Source of the DNA: Streptomyces sp. NBC_01296
Lineage (GTDB): Bacteria > Actinomycetota > Actinomycetes > Streptomycetales > Streptomycetaceae
Length of the DNA: 64,000 nt
Reading direction: 5' to 3'
Assembly (NCBI RefSeq): GCF_035984415.1
Contig: NZ_CP130720.1
Location: 4,278,001-4,342,000, forward strand
The notes below the pieces were generated by a model. It saw nothing but the letters and a program-made list of their open reading frames with translations, was not told the origin of the DNA and did no database searches. The position numbers were made by a program, and so were the translations under genes. Shown piece by piece: positions 41,640 through 50,404 of this stretch. Within the stretch, counting starts at the first letter, position 1; each line of letters starts with the position of its first letter.

Positions 41640-41661
41640 CACACACACACACACACACACC
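41640..41661 (+). repeat. Dinucleotide (CA)n microsatellite
   Basis: About ten and a half tandem CA units occur between the secreted-protein gene and a small gene starting at 41683. Long pure dinucleotide runs are unusual in G+C-rich bacteria and are prone to slippage. The run lies 22 bases before the small gene's start, upstream of its ribosome site. Confidence 0.95.
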
Positions 41662-41682
41662 CGAACACCGTGAGGTTCCGGC

Positions 41683-41859
41683 ATGCCCATCGACCCGTAC
41701 GCCGCCCTGAACGCCATGCTCCGCGCCGAGGTCACCCGCTCCGCCCCGCCGGCCCCGAAGCAGCCGAGCCGTAGGACCGCCGGCGAGGACGCCCCCGCCG
41801 CCTCCGTGGCCGCGGTGGCCACCTCTGCCACCGGCTCCGAGTCCTCGCCCGAGGACTGA
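41683..41859 (+). CDS. Small hypothetical protein (58 aa)
   Basis: A 58-residue protein MPIDPYAALNAMLRAEVTRS.., with TGAGG seven bases upstream of ATG 41683 and codon bias typical of Streptomyces. The N-terminus is helical and the rest is Ala/Ser/Pro-rich. No family is recognised. The CA repeat just upstream may vary its 5' leader. Confidence 0.6.
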   Translation: MPIDPYAALNAMLRAEVTRSAPPAPKQPSRRTAGEDAPAASVAAVATSATGSESSPED

Positions 41860-41870
41860 CCCGGGATACG

Positions 41871-41908
41871 GGCGGGCGCCGGTTCCCGTACGGGGACCGG
41901 CGCCCGCC
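41871..41908. terminator. Bidirectional terminator between convergent genes
   Basis: GGCGGGCGCCGGTTCCCGT and ACGGGGACCGGCGCCCGCC form a 19-bp stem with a single wobble and almost no loop. It lies between the small gene (stop at 41859) and the leftward membrane-protein gene (stop at 41921), serving both. Confidence 0.88.
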
Positions 41909-41920
41909 TCGGCTTCCGGC

Positions 41921-42325
41921 TCAGGCCTCGCGTTGGTGGAAGCGGTAGAACGCCACCAGTCCGATGCCGATGCCGGTGATCAGGCCGATCCAGCTCGAGC
42001 GGAGGACCGAGTGGTCGGTGAGGCTGTTCAGGTAGCCCACGGCGATACCGGCGAAGACGCCGTACGCCGCCGCGTGCACTTCCCGCTTCAGCCGGGGGCC
42101 GACGCGGGCGAGGGTGAACATGATGCCGGCGAAGAGGGCGCCGCACAGGATGCCGTAGAAGACGTTGCCCGCATCGACCGGTCCCGTCTGGCGCTGCATG
42201 TAGGCCGCCCAGACTCCGTAGACCAGTCCGAGGAGCAGCGCCCGTGTCAGCTGGCCCCTGCTCGCCTCGTCCATGCCGGTCGCCTGCAGGTGCCGCCTCG
42301 GGGCGGTGGGTGCCGCGTGTGCCAT
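41921..42325 (-). CDS. Four-span membrane protein
   Basis: A 134-residue protein with four hydrophobic segments after a basic N-terminus (MAHAAPTAPRRHLQATGMDEASRGQ..). Motifs such as LTRALLLGLVYGVWAAYM and VGYLNSLTDHSVLRSSWIGLITGIGIGLVAFYRF suggest an integral membrane protein of no named family. Start 42325 follows GAGAGAGGAG; the frame extends upstream to 42358 without support. Confidence 0.65.
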   Translation of the reverse strand: MAHAAPTAPRRHLQATGMDEASRGQLTRALLLGLVYGVWAAYMQRQTGPVDAGNVFYGILCGALFAGIMFTLARVGPRLKREVHAAAYGVFAGIAVGYLNSLTDHSVLRSSWIGLITGIGIGLVAFYRFHQREA

Positions 42326-42401
42326 GACAGGGCTCCTCTCTCCCATCATCCAGGGCACACCCGCCGCCCCCGCCCGGCAAGTGGATCAGCGGATCGGCGG
42401 A

Positions 42402-42893
42402 TCAGCGGCCCCCGGCCCCGGCCGCGAGCCACGCGCGCAGCCGGGACGCGGCATCCGGCGCCTGCAGTTCGGCGCGGCGCCGGATCCCGTCGAGGTCTTC
42501 CGCGGCGAGGGCCTGGCGCCAGGCCAGTTCGGCCCGGTTCATGGCGTGCGCGATCGCGCACGCGGGGGCGTCGTCCGCGGTCGGGGCGCCACCGGGTCCC
42601 TGCTGCCGGATCTCCGTGCACCGGAAGGCCTCCTCGGTGCCTTCGACGGCGGCGACCACGTCCATGAGCGTGATCTCGGCGAGCGGGCGGGCCAGCCGGA
42701 AGCCGCCCCTGGGCCCGGGCGTGGAGGTCACGATGCCCGCCCGGGCCAGCGCCTGGAGCTGCTTGTTGAGGTACGCCGCCGGCAGGTCGTGCCATGCGGC
42801 CAGCCGCGCCGCCGGGACGGCGCGCCCGGGACCGGCCCAGGCCAGGTTGACGCAGCTGTGCAGCGCCCACTCGACGCCCTCGCCCATCCTCAT
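42402..42893 (-). CDS. Rrf2-family transcriptional regulator
   Basis: A 163-residue Rrf2 protein. MRMGEGVEWALHSCVNLAW begins the winged HTH, LPAAYLNKQLQALARAGIVTSTPGPRGGFRLARPLAEITLMDVVAAVEG completes it, and CTEIRQQGPGGAPTADDAPACAIAHAMNRAE places two Cys in the metal-/thiol-binding loop common to Rrf2 sensors of redox or iron-sulphur status. The start at 42893 abuts a palindrome that should be its own operator, so the mRNA is nearly leaderless. A divergent membrane protein gene begins at 43034. Confidence 0.9.
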   Translation of the reverse strand: MRMGEGVEWALHSCVNLAWAGPGRAVPAARLAAWHDLPAAYLNKQLQALARAGIVTSTPGPRGGFRLARPLAEITLMDVVAAVEGTEEAFRCTEIRQQGPGGAPTADDAPACAIAHAMNRAELAWRQALAAEDLDGIRRRAELQAPDAASRLRAWLAAGAGGR

Positions 42894-42918
42894 AATCTGG
42901 ATAGTAGGCGTCCAGAAT
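42894..42918. promoter_or_regulatory. Rrf2-type operator adjacent to the regulator start codon
   Basis: TCTGGA (42896-42901) and TCCAGA (42911-42916) form a perfect dyad with a nine-base spacer, extended by AA at the left and AT at the right. It abuts the rrf2 start codon, so binding would block transcription initiation. The divergent gene lies 116 bases further. Confidence 0.7.
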
Positions 42919-43033
42919 CCCTTTCCGCAAGGGTGCCGCGCCCCGACGCACCACCGGCCCCCGTGCGAACGCCCGCCACCCGCCCGCAGCAGCACCGCTC
43001 GCGCCCCGCACCCTCCCGGCTTTCCCTGGTGAC

Positions 43034-43861
43034 GTGCGCACCTTCCTCTCGGCGGTACTCATCGTCCTCGTGACCGTCCTCGTGCCCGCCGGCGCCGTCG
43101 CGTACTGGGCCGACCGCGAGCTGGGCAACGCCGACCGGTACACCGCCGCCATGTCCCCGCTGGCCGAGAACACGGCCGTCCAGGGCGTCGTCGTCGCCCA
43201 GGCGAGCCGCGCCCTCGCCGGGCAGATCGACGCCGGCCCCTTCCAGGGCGGGGTCGACGCCCTGCTCGGCGAGGCCCTCCACTCGTTTGCCGGCACCCCC
43301 GCCTACCGGACCGCCTGGGACGCGGCCAACCGCGCCGCGCACGCCGCCTTCCTCCAGGCCCTCACCACCGGCGACGGCGACGCCCTCACCATCGACCTCG
43401 CGCCCGTCATCGAGCAGATCAAAGGGGAACTCGTCGGCGACGGGGTGCCGTTCGCCGACCGCATCCCCGTGACCCACGTCTCGGTGAAGGTCATGGAGTA
43501 CGACAATCTCGGCGCGCTCAGGAAGGGCTTCCACATGTTGCAGATCGCCGGCATCTGGCTTCCCGTGCTGACCGTGGTGCTGGCCGCGGCGGCGATCGGC
43601 GTCGCCGTCCACCGGCGCCGCGCCGTGATCGCCACCGGCCTGGGGGTCGCCGTGGGCGCCGTCCTGCTGTGGATCGCGGTGGCCGTCTGCCGCCGGCTCA
43701 CGCTGGACGACCTGCCGGCCGACATCGACCGGGCGGCCGCCGCGGCGGTGTACGACGCGCTCACCGCGTTCCTGCGCACCACCGCCTGGGTGATCCTGGC
43801 GATCGGGCTCGCCGCCGCTCTTGCCGCCTGGTTGACCGGCCGACTGCGTCGCACCCCATAA
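43034..43861 (+). CDS. Streptomycete integral membrane protein
   Basis: A 275-residue protein with an N-terminal helix (FLSAVLIVLVTVLVPAGAVAYW), an extracytoplasmic domain of about 125 residues, and three C-terminal helices from residue about 165. The motif YWADRELGNADRYTAAMSPLAENTAVQGVV is common to a family found across streptomycetes with no known function. GTG 43034 is the first start with support. Divergent from rrf2, it may be regulated by it. Confidence 0.75.
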   Translation: MRTFLSAVLIVLVTVLVPAGAVAYWADRELGNADRYTAAMSPLAENTAVQGVVVAQASRALAGQIDAGPFQGGVDALLGEALHSFAGTPAYRTAWDAANRAAHAAFLQALTTGDGDALTIDLAPVIEQIKGELVGDGVPFADRIPVTHVSVKVMEYDNLGALRKGFHMLQIAGIWLPVLTVVLAAAAIGVAVHRRRAVIATGLGVAVGAVLLWIAVAVCRRLTLDDLPADIDRAAAAAVYDALTAFLRTTAWVILAIGLAAALAAWLTGRLRRTP

Positions 43862-43970
43862 GCTCGGAAGGTACCAACGCACTCAGACCGCCCCAGAAGA
43901 ACGCAAGAAGAACGCAAGACCACGGAACAGCGCAGAAGAACCGATTCACGAGCGGCCGCACGGAAGCTGA

Positions 43971-45968
43971 ATGAGCACCGAACGCACCGAACAGATACCG
44001 TCCGGGCGACCCCGGCACCGTCCACTGGCTCCGCCCGCCTGGCTGCTCAAGGGACTGCGGCCGAGCACCGCCCCGATCCCCTGGGCCGCGGCCGCGCGCG
44101 CGGGCGTCGCGATGGCCACCCCGCTCGCCGTCGGCTTCGCTCTGGACGAGCCCGAGTACGGGGCCCTCGTCTCGATGGGCGCCCTGTCCGGGGTCATCGG
44201 CGACACCGCCGACGCCTACCGGATGCGGATCCTGAACATCGCCGTGCCGCAGCTCTTCGGCGCGATCGGAGTCGCCCTGGGCACCCTGGTCTTCGGCCAC
44301 GGCTGGCTCGCGGTGGGCGCCCTCACCCTGATCGCCCTCGTCTCCGGGATGATCTCCTCGATCGGCACGGTCGCCTCCGTCTCCGGACTTCTGCTGCTCC
44401 TCAACGCCGTGGTCGGTGCCGGCCTGCCGCTCCCCCGGCCCTGGTGGACGGCCCCGCTGCTGCTCGGCGCGGGCGGGCTGTTCGTCCTCCTGCTGACCCT
44501 GCTGGGCTGGCCGCTGCGCGGGCGGCAACCGGAGCGCGCCGCCGTGGCGGCCACTTACCGGGCCCTCGCCGACGCCCTGGAAGCCGCGGGCGGACCGGAC
44601 TACGACGAGCGCCGCCGGCAGGTCACGCACGCCCTGAACCAGGCCTACGACCTGGTGCTGGGCCGCCGCGCCCGGGTGCACGGCCGCAGCCCCGCCCTCG
44701 TACGGATGCTGGCCCAGCTGAACGTGGTGATCCCGCTGGTCGAGGCCGCACCCGCCATGCACCTGCGCGGCAGACCCCTGCCGCCCGAGATCCCGGCGGC
44801 CGTACGGGACCTGGCGCAGGCCGTGGAACAAGGCCGCACCGGAAAGTCCGTACCGGAGCTGCCCGCACCGCACACCCCCGCCGAACGGGCCCTCGACGCG
44901 GCCCTGCGGCATGCGGCGGCCATCGTGCACCTGCCCGACCCGGACCTGCACAACATCGACGACCGGCTCGGCCGGCCCGCCGCGCTGACGGTCCGGGCCC
45001 GGCGGGCCGTGCGCGACATGGTGCTGTCCGGCGCCTCCTGGCGGTACGGGCTGCGCCTCGCGCTGTGCATCGGGCTGGCCCAGTGCCTGGTCTCCCTGGT
45101 GCCGGTCGAGCGGTCGTACTGGGTCGCGCTGACCGTCACCTTCGTCCTCAAGCCCGACTTCGGCTCGGTGTTCTCCCGGGCCCTGCTGCGCGCCCTGGGG
45201 ACGGCGGCCGGGCTGGTCGTGGCCGCCGCCGTGCTCGCCGAGGTGCCGCGCGGCTGGTGGGACGTGCCGGTGATGGTGGTGCTCGCCGCACTGATCCCCG
45301 TGTTCTCCGTCAAGGGGTACGCCTTCCAGACCGCCGCGATCACCCCGGTGATCCTGCTGCTCTCGGACCTCCTCAACCACCAGGGCTTCGACCTGATCCG
45401 GCCCCGGCTGCTGGACAGCCTCATCGGCTGCGCCATCACCCTCGTCTTCGGCTATCTGCTGTGGCCCGAGAGCTGGCACACCCGGATCGGCGACCGGCTC
45501 GCCGACACCGTGGACGATGCGGCCCGGTACGTGGAACGGGCCTTCGGCGGCCATCCGGAGACGGAGGCCGGCCGGCAGGCCGCCCGGACCGCCCGGCTCC
45601 AGGCCCGGCGGCGGATCTACCGGGACATGTCGGGTGTACGGAACGAGTTCCAGCGGGCGCTGACGGAGCCGCCGCCGACGGGAGCACGGGCCGCCGCCTG
45701 GTGGCCGCTGGTCGTCGCTGTCGAGCGGATCGTGGACGCGACCACCGCCGCCCGGGTCCGGGTCAACCACGGCGCCCAAGCCCCCCGCGACGAGGAGGTG
45801 GCGAGCGTCATCACCGACCTGCACGCCCTCGCCGAGGGGGTGCGCAGCGCCCGGACCCCGGCCCAGCTGCGGCCCGCGGCCCCGCAGCCCGGGGACGAGA
45901 CCTCCGTCCTCGCCCCGGTGCGCCAGGAGGTCGCGGCGGCCCGCGCGATCGCCTCCGCGGACCACTGA
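43971..45968 (+). CDS. FUSC-family (aromatic acid exporter-like) membrane protein
   Basis: A 665-residue protein with two membrane domains of about six helices each (residues about 45-180 and 350-500), each followed by a soluble helical region. IPWAAAARAGVAMATPLAVGFALDEPEYGALVSMGALSGV and ERSYWVALTVTFVLKPDFGSVFSRALLRALGTAAG are the FUSC hallmarks. Family members export aromatic acids, dyes or other small compounds. It starts at ATG 43971 and is probably monocistronic. Confidence 0.9.
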   Translation: MSTERTEQIPSGRPRHRPLAPPAWLLKGLRPSTAPIPWAAAARAGVAMATPLAVGFALDEPEYGALVSMGALSGVIGDTADAYRMRILNIAVPQLFGAIGVALGTLVFGHGWLAVGALTLIALVSGMISSIGTVASVSGLLLLLNAVVGAGLPLPRPWWTAPLLLGAGGLFVLLLTLLGWPLRGRQPERAAVAATYRALADALEAAGGPDYDERRRQVTHALNQAYDLVLGRRARVHGRSPALVRMLAQLNVVIPLVEAAPAMHLRGRPLPPEIPAAVRDLAQAVEQGRTGKSVPELPAPHTPAERALDAALRHAAAIVHLPDPDLHNIDDRLGRPAALTVRARRAVRDMVLSGASWRYGLRLALCIGLAQCLVSLVPVERSYWVALTVTFVLKPDFGSVFSRALLRALGTAAGLVVAAAVLAEVPRGWWDVPVMVVLAALIPVFSVKGYAFQTAAITPVILLLSDLLNHQGFDLIRPRLLDSLIGCAITLVFGYLLWPESWHTRIGDRLADTVDDAARYVERAFGGHPETEAGRQAARTARLQARRRIYRDMSGVRNEFQRALTEPPPTGARAAAWWPLVVAVERIVDATTAARVRVNHGAQAPRDEEVASVITDLHALAEGVRSARTPAQLRPAAPQPGDETSVLAPVRQEVAAARAIASADH

Positions 45969-46088
45969 CGCCGAACCGTCCGCCGGGCATCGGGCACCGT
46001 CCGCCGGGCACGGGGCACCGGGACGCGTCCGTCGCCCGAATGGCCCCGGGGCCGGGCCCGCGTGCCCGGGACGGGAGAGCATCGGTGC

Positions 46089-46808
46089 ATGAGGCGCCTC
46101 TCCCTGCGCGGCCGCGCCGCGGCCCCGGTCCTCGCCGCCGTCCTCGCGGCGACGGCCGGGTGCGCCGATGTGGAGGGGCTGCGCAACGACGGCGACCTGG
46201 GCACGGCGCACGCCCCGGAGACCCTGTGGGAGAACATCCACCCGGACCCGCCCGGCCCCGGCCAGCAGCCCGGCAAGGCCGCCGTGGTCCCCGGACTGCC
46301 CAAGGCCGCGAACCGCAGCATGCGGGGCGTGAACGCGGTGGACGTCGTACGGGCCGACGTCACCGCCGCCACCGCCGAGGACGGCGGGACCGGTCGCCTC
46401 GTCGACCCCCGGGCGGTGCAGCGGATCTCACTGTGTACACAGGCTGTGGACGGAGGCCCGTACTGCCCGGTGCGGCCCGCCGTCCTGCGCGACGTGACGG
46501 GTGACGGCCGGGAGGAGCTGATCACCGCCCTGGACGTCGACGGCCGGGTCAGCGAACTGCGCGTCTACACCGTCCGCGACGACGGGTCGATCGCCCGGAT
46601 CCTGTCCCGGCGCGGGGTGCTGGAGGGCGTGGAGGTGGCCGCCGAGCACCTGGCGGTCCGCGAGCCGACCTCGAACCCGGACAAGGTCTCCGTCTCCGAC
46701 TACGTGTGGGACCCGAAGGCCGGGATCATGAACCTCTCCCAGCTCACCCTCGACGAATGCGCCGGCACGAGCGACAGCGGCATCCCGTGCTCGACGAGCA
46801 GGGTCTGA
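46089..46808 (+). CDS. CseA-like lipoprotein
   Basis: A 239-residue lipoprotein: signal peptide with lipobox LAATAGC (Cys about residue 24), then a mature domain containing VLRDVTGDGREELITALDVDGRVSELRVYTVRDDGSI. The FG-GAP-like repeat and position directly before a sensor kinase resemble cseA, which modulates the cell-envelope stress kinase CseC in streptomycetes. It starts 16 bases upstream of the kinase gene on the same transcript. The resemblance is inferred from architecture. Confidence 0.7.
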   Translation: MRRLSLRGRAAAPVLAAVLAATAGCADVEGLRNDGDLGTAHAPETLWENIHPDPPGPGQQPGKAAVVPGLPKAANRSMRGVNAVDVVRADVTAATAEDGGTGRLVDPRAVQRISLCTQAVDGGPYCPVRPAVLRDVTGDGREELITALDVDGRVSELRVYTVRDDGSIARILSRRGVLEGVEVAAEHLAVREPTSNPDKVSVSDYVWDPKAGIMNLSQLTLDECAGTSDSGIPCSTSRV

Positions 46809-46823
46809 GGGGGCCGGGCCGCG

Positions 46824-48107
46824 ATGCGGGTCATGAGCAGCCTGCGCTGGAAGATCGCCCTGACCATCGCGGCGGTGTGCTGCGCGGTCGCGGCGGGGCT
46901 CGGGATCCTCGTGCACAACGTGGTCGCCCGGCAGATCGTCGGCGAGGTGCGCAAGGACGCAGACCGGGAGCTGGAGCACGCCCTCGCCCACTACCAGTAC
47001 GGCACCGCGCACGGTGACGTGAACCTCGCCCTCGACCCGCCCGGGCTGCCGGGGCCACTGCGGAGGCTGGTGGCCCGCGGCCTGACCGGGAGCATGGTCG
47101 GCGAGCACGACGACGTCCCCGTCATGTGGGCCGCGGCACCCGCCGACGGCAAGGCCCTCACCGTCTGGATCCCGTACGAGAGCACCCGCCACCGGCTGCG
47201 GGACATCGACACCGCGATCCTCGCCTCCTCGGCGCTCGCGGCCGGAGTGGTCGCGCTGGCCGGCGTGTTCCTCGCCCACCGGATCAGCCGGCGGCTGACG
47301 ACCACGGCCGCAGTGGCCCGCCGGATCAGCGCCGGCGACCTGGACGCGCGCGTGGGGTTCCCCGTCGAGGAGGACGGCACGCGCGGCGCGTACGAGGGCA
47401 GCGGCCGGCGTCTGCCGCGCCACCGCGACGAGGTGGGGGACGTGGCGCAGGCGCTCGACTCGATGGCCGCGTCCCTCCAGAAGCGGATCGAGGCGGAGAA
47501 GCGCTTCACCGCGGACGTCGCGCACGAGCTGCGCACGCCGCTCACCGGCTCGCTGGCCGCGGCCGCCCTGCTGCCCGAGGGCCGCCCCAAGGAGATGATC
47601 AACGACCGGCTCAAGGCCCTGCACCTGCTCACCGAGGACCTGCTGGAGATCTCCCGGCTGGAGTCGGGCGTCGAGCAGGCGGATTCGGCCCGGGTGGAAC
47701 TCGGCCAGGCGGTGCAGCGGGCCGTCGCGGCGACCCGCCTGGAGGCCTCGGTACGGGTCATCCGCGACGCGGTGGTGCTCACCGACCGGCGGCGGCTGGA
47801 CCGGATCCTGACCAATCTGCTGGTCAACGCCGACAAGCACGGGGAGCCACCGGTCGAGGTGAGCGTCGAGGGCCCGGTGGTGGTCGTGCGCGACCACGGG
47901 CCCGGGTACCCGCCCGCGCTGATCGAGGAGGGCCCGCAGCGGTTCCGCACCGGGGACCCGGGCCGCGGCCGGGGCCACGGGCTGGGGTTGACGATCGCGG
48001 CCGGCCAGGCGGCGGTCCTGGAGATCGCCCTGAGCTTCGCCAACGCACCCGACGGCGGGGCGGTGACCACGCTCAGGCTCCCCGTCGGACGCCTGACGAA
48101 CGACTGA
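46824..48107 (+). CDS. Sensor histidine kinase, CseC-like
   Basis: A 427-residue kinase with two membrane helices (residues about 10-32 and 130-155) around an extracytoplasmic sensor, then a HAMP domain, a HisKA helix EKRFTADVAHELRTPLTGSLAAAALL with the phospho-His near residue 235, and an HATPase domain with N box LTNLLVNADKHG and G boxes VRDHGPGY and GHGLGLTIA. It lies directly after the lipoprotein gene with no response regulator gene nearby. It is probably an envelope-stress sensor. Confidence 0.88.
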   Translation: MRVMSSLRWKIALTIAAVCCAVAAGLGILVHNVVARQIVGEVRKDADRELEHALAHYQYGTAHGDVNLALDPPGLPGPLRRLVARGLTGSMVGEHDDVPVMWAAAPADGKALTVWIPYESTRHRLRDIDTAILASSALAAGVVALAGVFLAHRISRRLTTTAAVARRISAGDLDARVGFPVEEDGTRGAYEGSGRRLPRHRDEVGDVAQALDSMAASLQKRIEAEKRFTADVAHELRTPLTGSLAAAALLPEGRPKEMINDRLKALHLLTEDLLEISRLESGVEQADSARVELGQAVQRAVAATRLEASVRVIRDAVVLTDRRRLDRILTNLLVNADKHGEPPVEVSVEGPVVVVRDHGPGYPPALIEEGPQRFRTGDPGRGRGHGLGLTIAAGQAAVLEIALSFANAPDGGAVTTLRLPVGRLTND

Positions 48108-48136
48108 CGAACGGACATTCAGCACGAAACGCCCCT

Positions 48137-48172
48137 GGGCGGGCGGTGTTCCACGTGAAACAGCGCCCGCCC
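48137..48172. terminator. Hairpin with a parS site in its loop
   Basis: GGGCGGGCG (48137-48145) pairs perfectly with CGCCCGCCC (48164-48172). The 18-base loop contains a parS copy. The hairpin lies between the kinase gene and the convergent phoX gene, the normal position for a terminator. Confidence 0.7.
48148..48161. promoter_or_regulatory. parS (ParB site), one mismatch
   Basis: GTTCCACGTGAAAC differs from the Streptomyces consensus by a single T-to-C change. It is intergenic and sits in the terminator loop. Confidence 0.9.
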
Positions 48173-48215
48173 GGGGATGGATGCAACCGGTCGACGACCG
48201 CGCCTGCCGGCCCGA

Positions 48216-50315
48216 TCAGACGCCGATGTTCTTGCCGTCCTTGCGCCAGACGGACACGACCGCCGGACGGACGATCTTGCCGGGACCGTCGGGCCACACC
48301 GACTGCGGCTTCTCGACGGACGCGCCGTCGATCTCGCCCGGGTGCTGGACGGCCACCAGGACGCGCTTGTCCTGGACCAGCGGGCCACAGGTCTCGGCGC
48401 CGCGGGGGACGGTCAGGAACTGCTTCAGCTCGCCGCGGCGGTCACCGGCGGTGGCGACACCGAACAGGCCGTCGTGGGAGCCGAGCTGGTTGCCGTCCGT
48501 GGAGATCCACAGGTTGCCGTGCGGGTCGAAGGTCACGTTGTCCGGGCAGGAGATCGGGCTGACCTTGTCCTTCGGGAAGCCCGCGAAGAAGGTGGACGGG
48601 TCCTTCGGGTCACCGGCGACCAGGAACAGGCGCCAGGCGAAGCCGTCACCGGCCGGGTCGTCGAAGTTCTCGGCGAGCTCCAGGATCTGGCCGTGCTTGT
48701 TCAGGTTGCGCGGGTTGGCCTCGTCCGCACCGGCCTTGCCGGCCTTGCCGCGGTCGCTGTTGTTGGTGAGGACCACGTACACGCGGCCGGTGCGCGGCGA
48801 GGGCTCGATGTCCTCGGGGCGGTCCATCTTGGTCGCGCCCACCTTGTCGCCGGCCTCACGCGTGAAGACGGCCACCTCTTCGGCGGTCATGCCCTCGACG
48901 TGCGAGACGTTGCCGGAGGGGGAGGAGGTGAGGAGCTTGATCCACACGCCGGAGCCGTCGAACTGGCCGTCGGAGGGGAGCTTGCCGGAGCCGTCGATCT
49001 CCGCGGCCGGGGAGTCACCGGTCAGCTTGGCGACGTACAGGGTGCCCTCGTCGAGCAGCGTGAGGTTGTGCTCCTTCGCCGCGCGCGCATTGCCCTTCTT
49101 CATCTGCTTCGACGAGACGAACTTGTAGAAGTAGTCGAACTTCTCGTCGTCGCCCATGTAGACGACCGGACGGCCGTCCTCGGTCAGGCGGGGCTGGGCG
49201 CCCTCGTGCTTGAAGCGGCCCAGTGCGGTGCGCTTGCGCGGGGTGGAGTTCGGGTCGTACGGGTCGAGCTCGACGACCCAGCCGAAGCGGTGCGGCTCGT
49301 TGGCCTCCTGGAGCACGTCGAAGCGCTTGTCGAAGCGCTCCCACTTGCGCTCGGTGGCGCCGGTGGTGACGCCGTAGCGCTTCAGCCGGGCGGCCCGGAC
49401 GGGCTCGGTGACCTGGCCGGCGTTGGCGAAGTACTGGTTGAAGTTCTCCTCGCCGTGCAGCGTGGTGCCCCACGGGGTGGTGCCGCCGGAGCAGTTGTTG
49501 AGCGTGCCGAGGACCTTGGTGCCGGTCGCGTCGACGGAGGTCTTCACCAGGGGGCTGCCCGCGGCCGGGCCGGTGAGCTTGAACTCGCTGGTCGCGGTGA
49601 GGCGGCGGTTGAGCTGGTGGCGGTTGACCGCGGTCAGCTTGCCGCTGCGGTGGTCCTCCTGCACGACGACGACACCGAGGCCGTGCGCGGCCCAGGCGAT
49701 CTCGACCTGCTCGCGGGTCGGGTTCGCCGGGTCGTAGCCCTTGAACATGAGGATCTCGTCGGTGTACTCGTGGTTGGCCACGAGGAGCTGCTGGCGCTCG
49801 TAGTCGCTGCCCAGCGGGAGCAGCGAGAGGAAGTCGTTGTTGTAGCCGAACTGGCCGGCCTGGGCGGCTGCGGTCTGCTTGTCGGCGTTGAACCCCGGAG
49901 CGCCCTTGACGATGGGCTCGCCCCAGCGGATGACCACGTTCTGCTCGTAGCCCTCGGGGACGGTGACCCGGTCGTCGGTGTTCGGCGCGACGGCCTTGAA
50001 GCGCAGACCGCGGGCGCCCGCGGCGTTGGCGGCATCGGCGCCGCCCTGGGCGTCGGCGGCGGGGGCGGCGGCGGCCGAGGAGCCGTTGCCGCTGAGCGTG
50101 ATGGCGGTACCGGCAGCGGTGGCGACCGTGACGACGGCGGCGGAGCGGAGCATCGAGCGGCGGGAGTAGGCGCGGGCGATGACATCGCCGACGTACTCGT
50201 TGTCGCTCTTGTTCGGCACCTCGTGGAAGCAGGCGTCACCACAGCGGTAGCGACAGGTGAGGGCGGAACGGCCGCCCCCATGCGGGTTGCCTATGAGCGG
50301 CAGAAGCTTGCGCAC
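48216..50315 (-). CDS. phoX: PhoX-family alkaline phosphatase (DUF839)
   Basis: A 699-residue secreted enzyme. A Tat signal follows a long N-region with YSRRSMLRSAAVVTVATAAG; the mature protein is a DUF839 six-bladed propeller phosphatase. PhoX enzymes use calcium and iron and release phosphate from organic esters outside the cell. GTG 50315 has GGAGG six bases upstream. A PHO box lies about 100 bases upstream, so it belongs to the PhoP regulon. It converges with the kinase gene across a hairpin. Confidence 0.92.
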   Translation of the reverse strand: MRKLLPLIGNPHGGGRSALTCRYRCGDACFHEVPNKSDNEYVGDVIARAYSRRSMLRSAAVVTVATAAGTAITLSGNGSSAAAAPAADAQGGADAANAAGARGLRFKAVAPNTDDRVTVPEGYEQNVVIRWGEPIVKGAPGFNADKQTAAAQAGQFGYNNDFLSLLPLGSDYERQQLLVANHEYTDEILMFKGYDPANPTREQVEIAWAAHGLGVVVVQEDHRSGKLTAVNRHQLNRRLTATSEFKLTGPAAGSPLVKTSVDATGTKVLGTLNNCSGGTTPWGTTLHGEENFNQYFANAGQVTEPVRAARLKRYGVTTGATERKWERFDKRFDVLQEANEPHRFGWVVELDPYDPNSTPRKRTALGRFKHEGAQPRLTEDGRPVVYMGDDEKFDYFYKFVSSKQMKKGNARAAKEHNLTLLDEGTLYVAKLTGDSPAAEIDGSGKLPSDGQFDGSGVWIKLLTSSPSGNVSHVEGMTAEEVAVFTREAGDKVGATKMDRPEDIEPSPRTGRVYVVLTNNSDRGKAGKAGADEANPRNLNKHGQILELAENFDDPAGDGFAWRLFLVAGDPKDPSTFFAGFPKDKVSPISCPDNVTFDPHGNLWISTDGNQLGSHDGLFGVATAGDRRGELKQFLTVPRGAETCGPLVQDKRVLVAVQHPGEIDGASVEKPQSVWPDGPGKIVRPAVVSVWRKDGKNIGV

Positions 50316-50404
50316 GAATGTCCTCCGTAGATACACGGGCGCCGACATCATGTCGGTCGAATCCAGCGGTGACGGTAGGCGCGAGTTGCGCCGATGCGGC
50401 GGCG

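Noticed and set aside
43761..46241. An 826-codon minus-strand frame opposite the FUSC gene
   Set aside because: It is Gly/Gln/Arg-rich shadow sequence with no motifs, overlapping three real genes on the other strand.
48177..50330. A 717-codon plus-strand frame opposite phoX
   Set aside because: The phoX reading has a Tat signal, ribosome site, PHO box and clear family match; the plus-strand frame has none of these.
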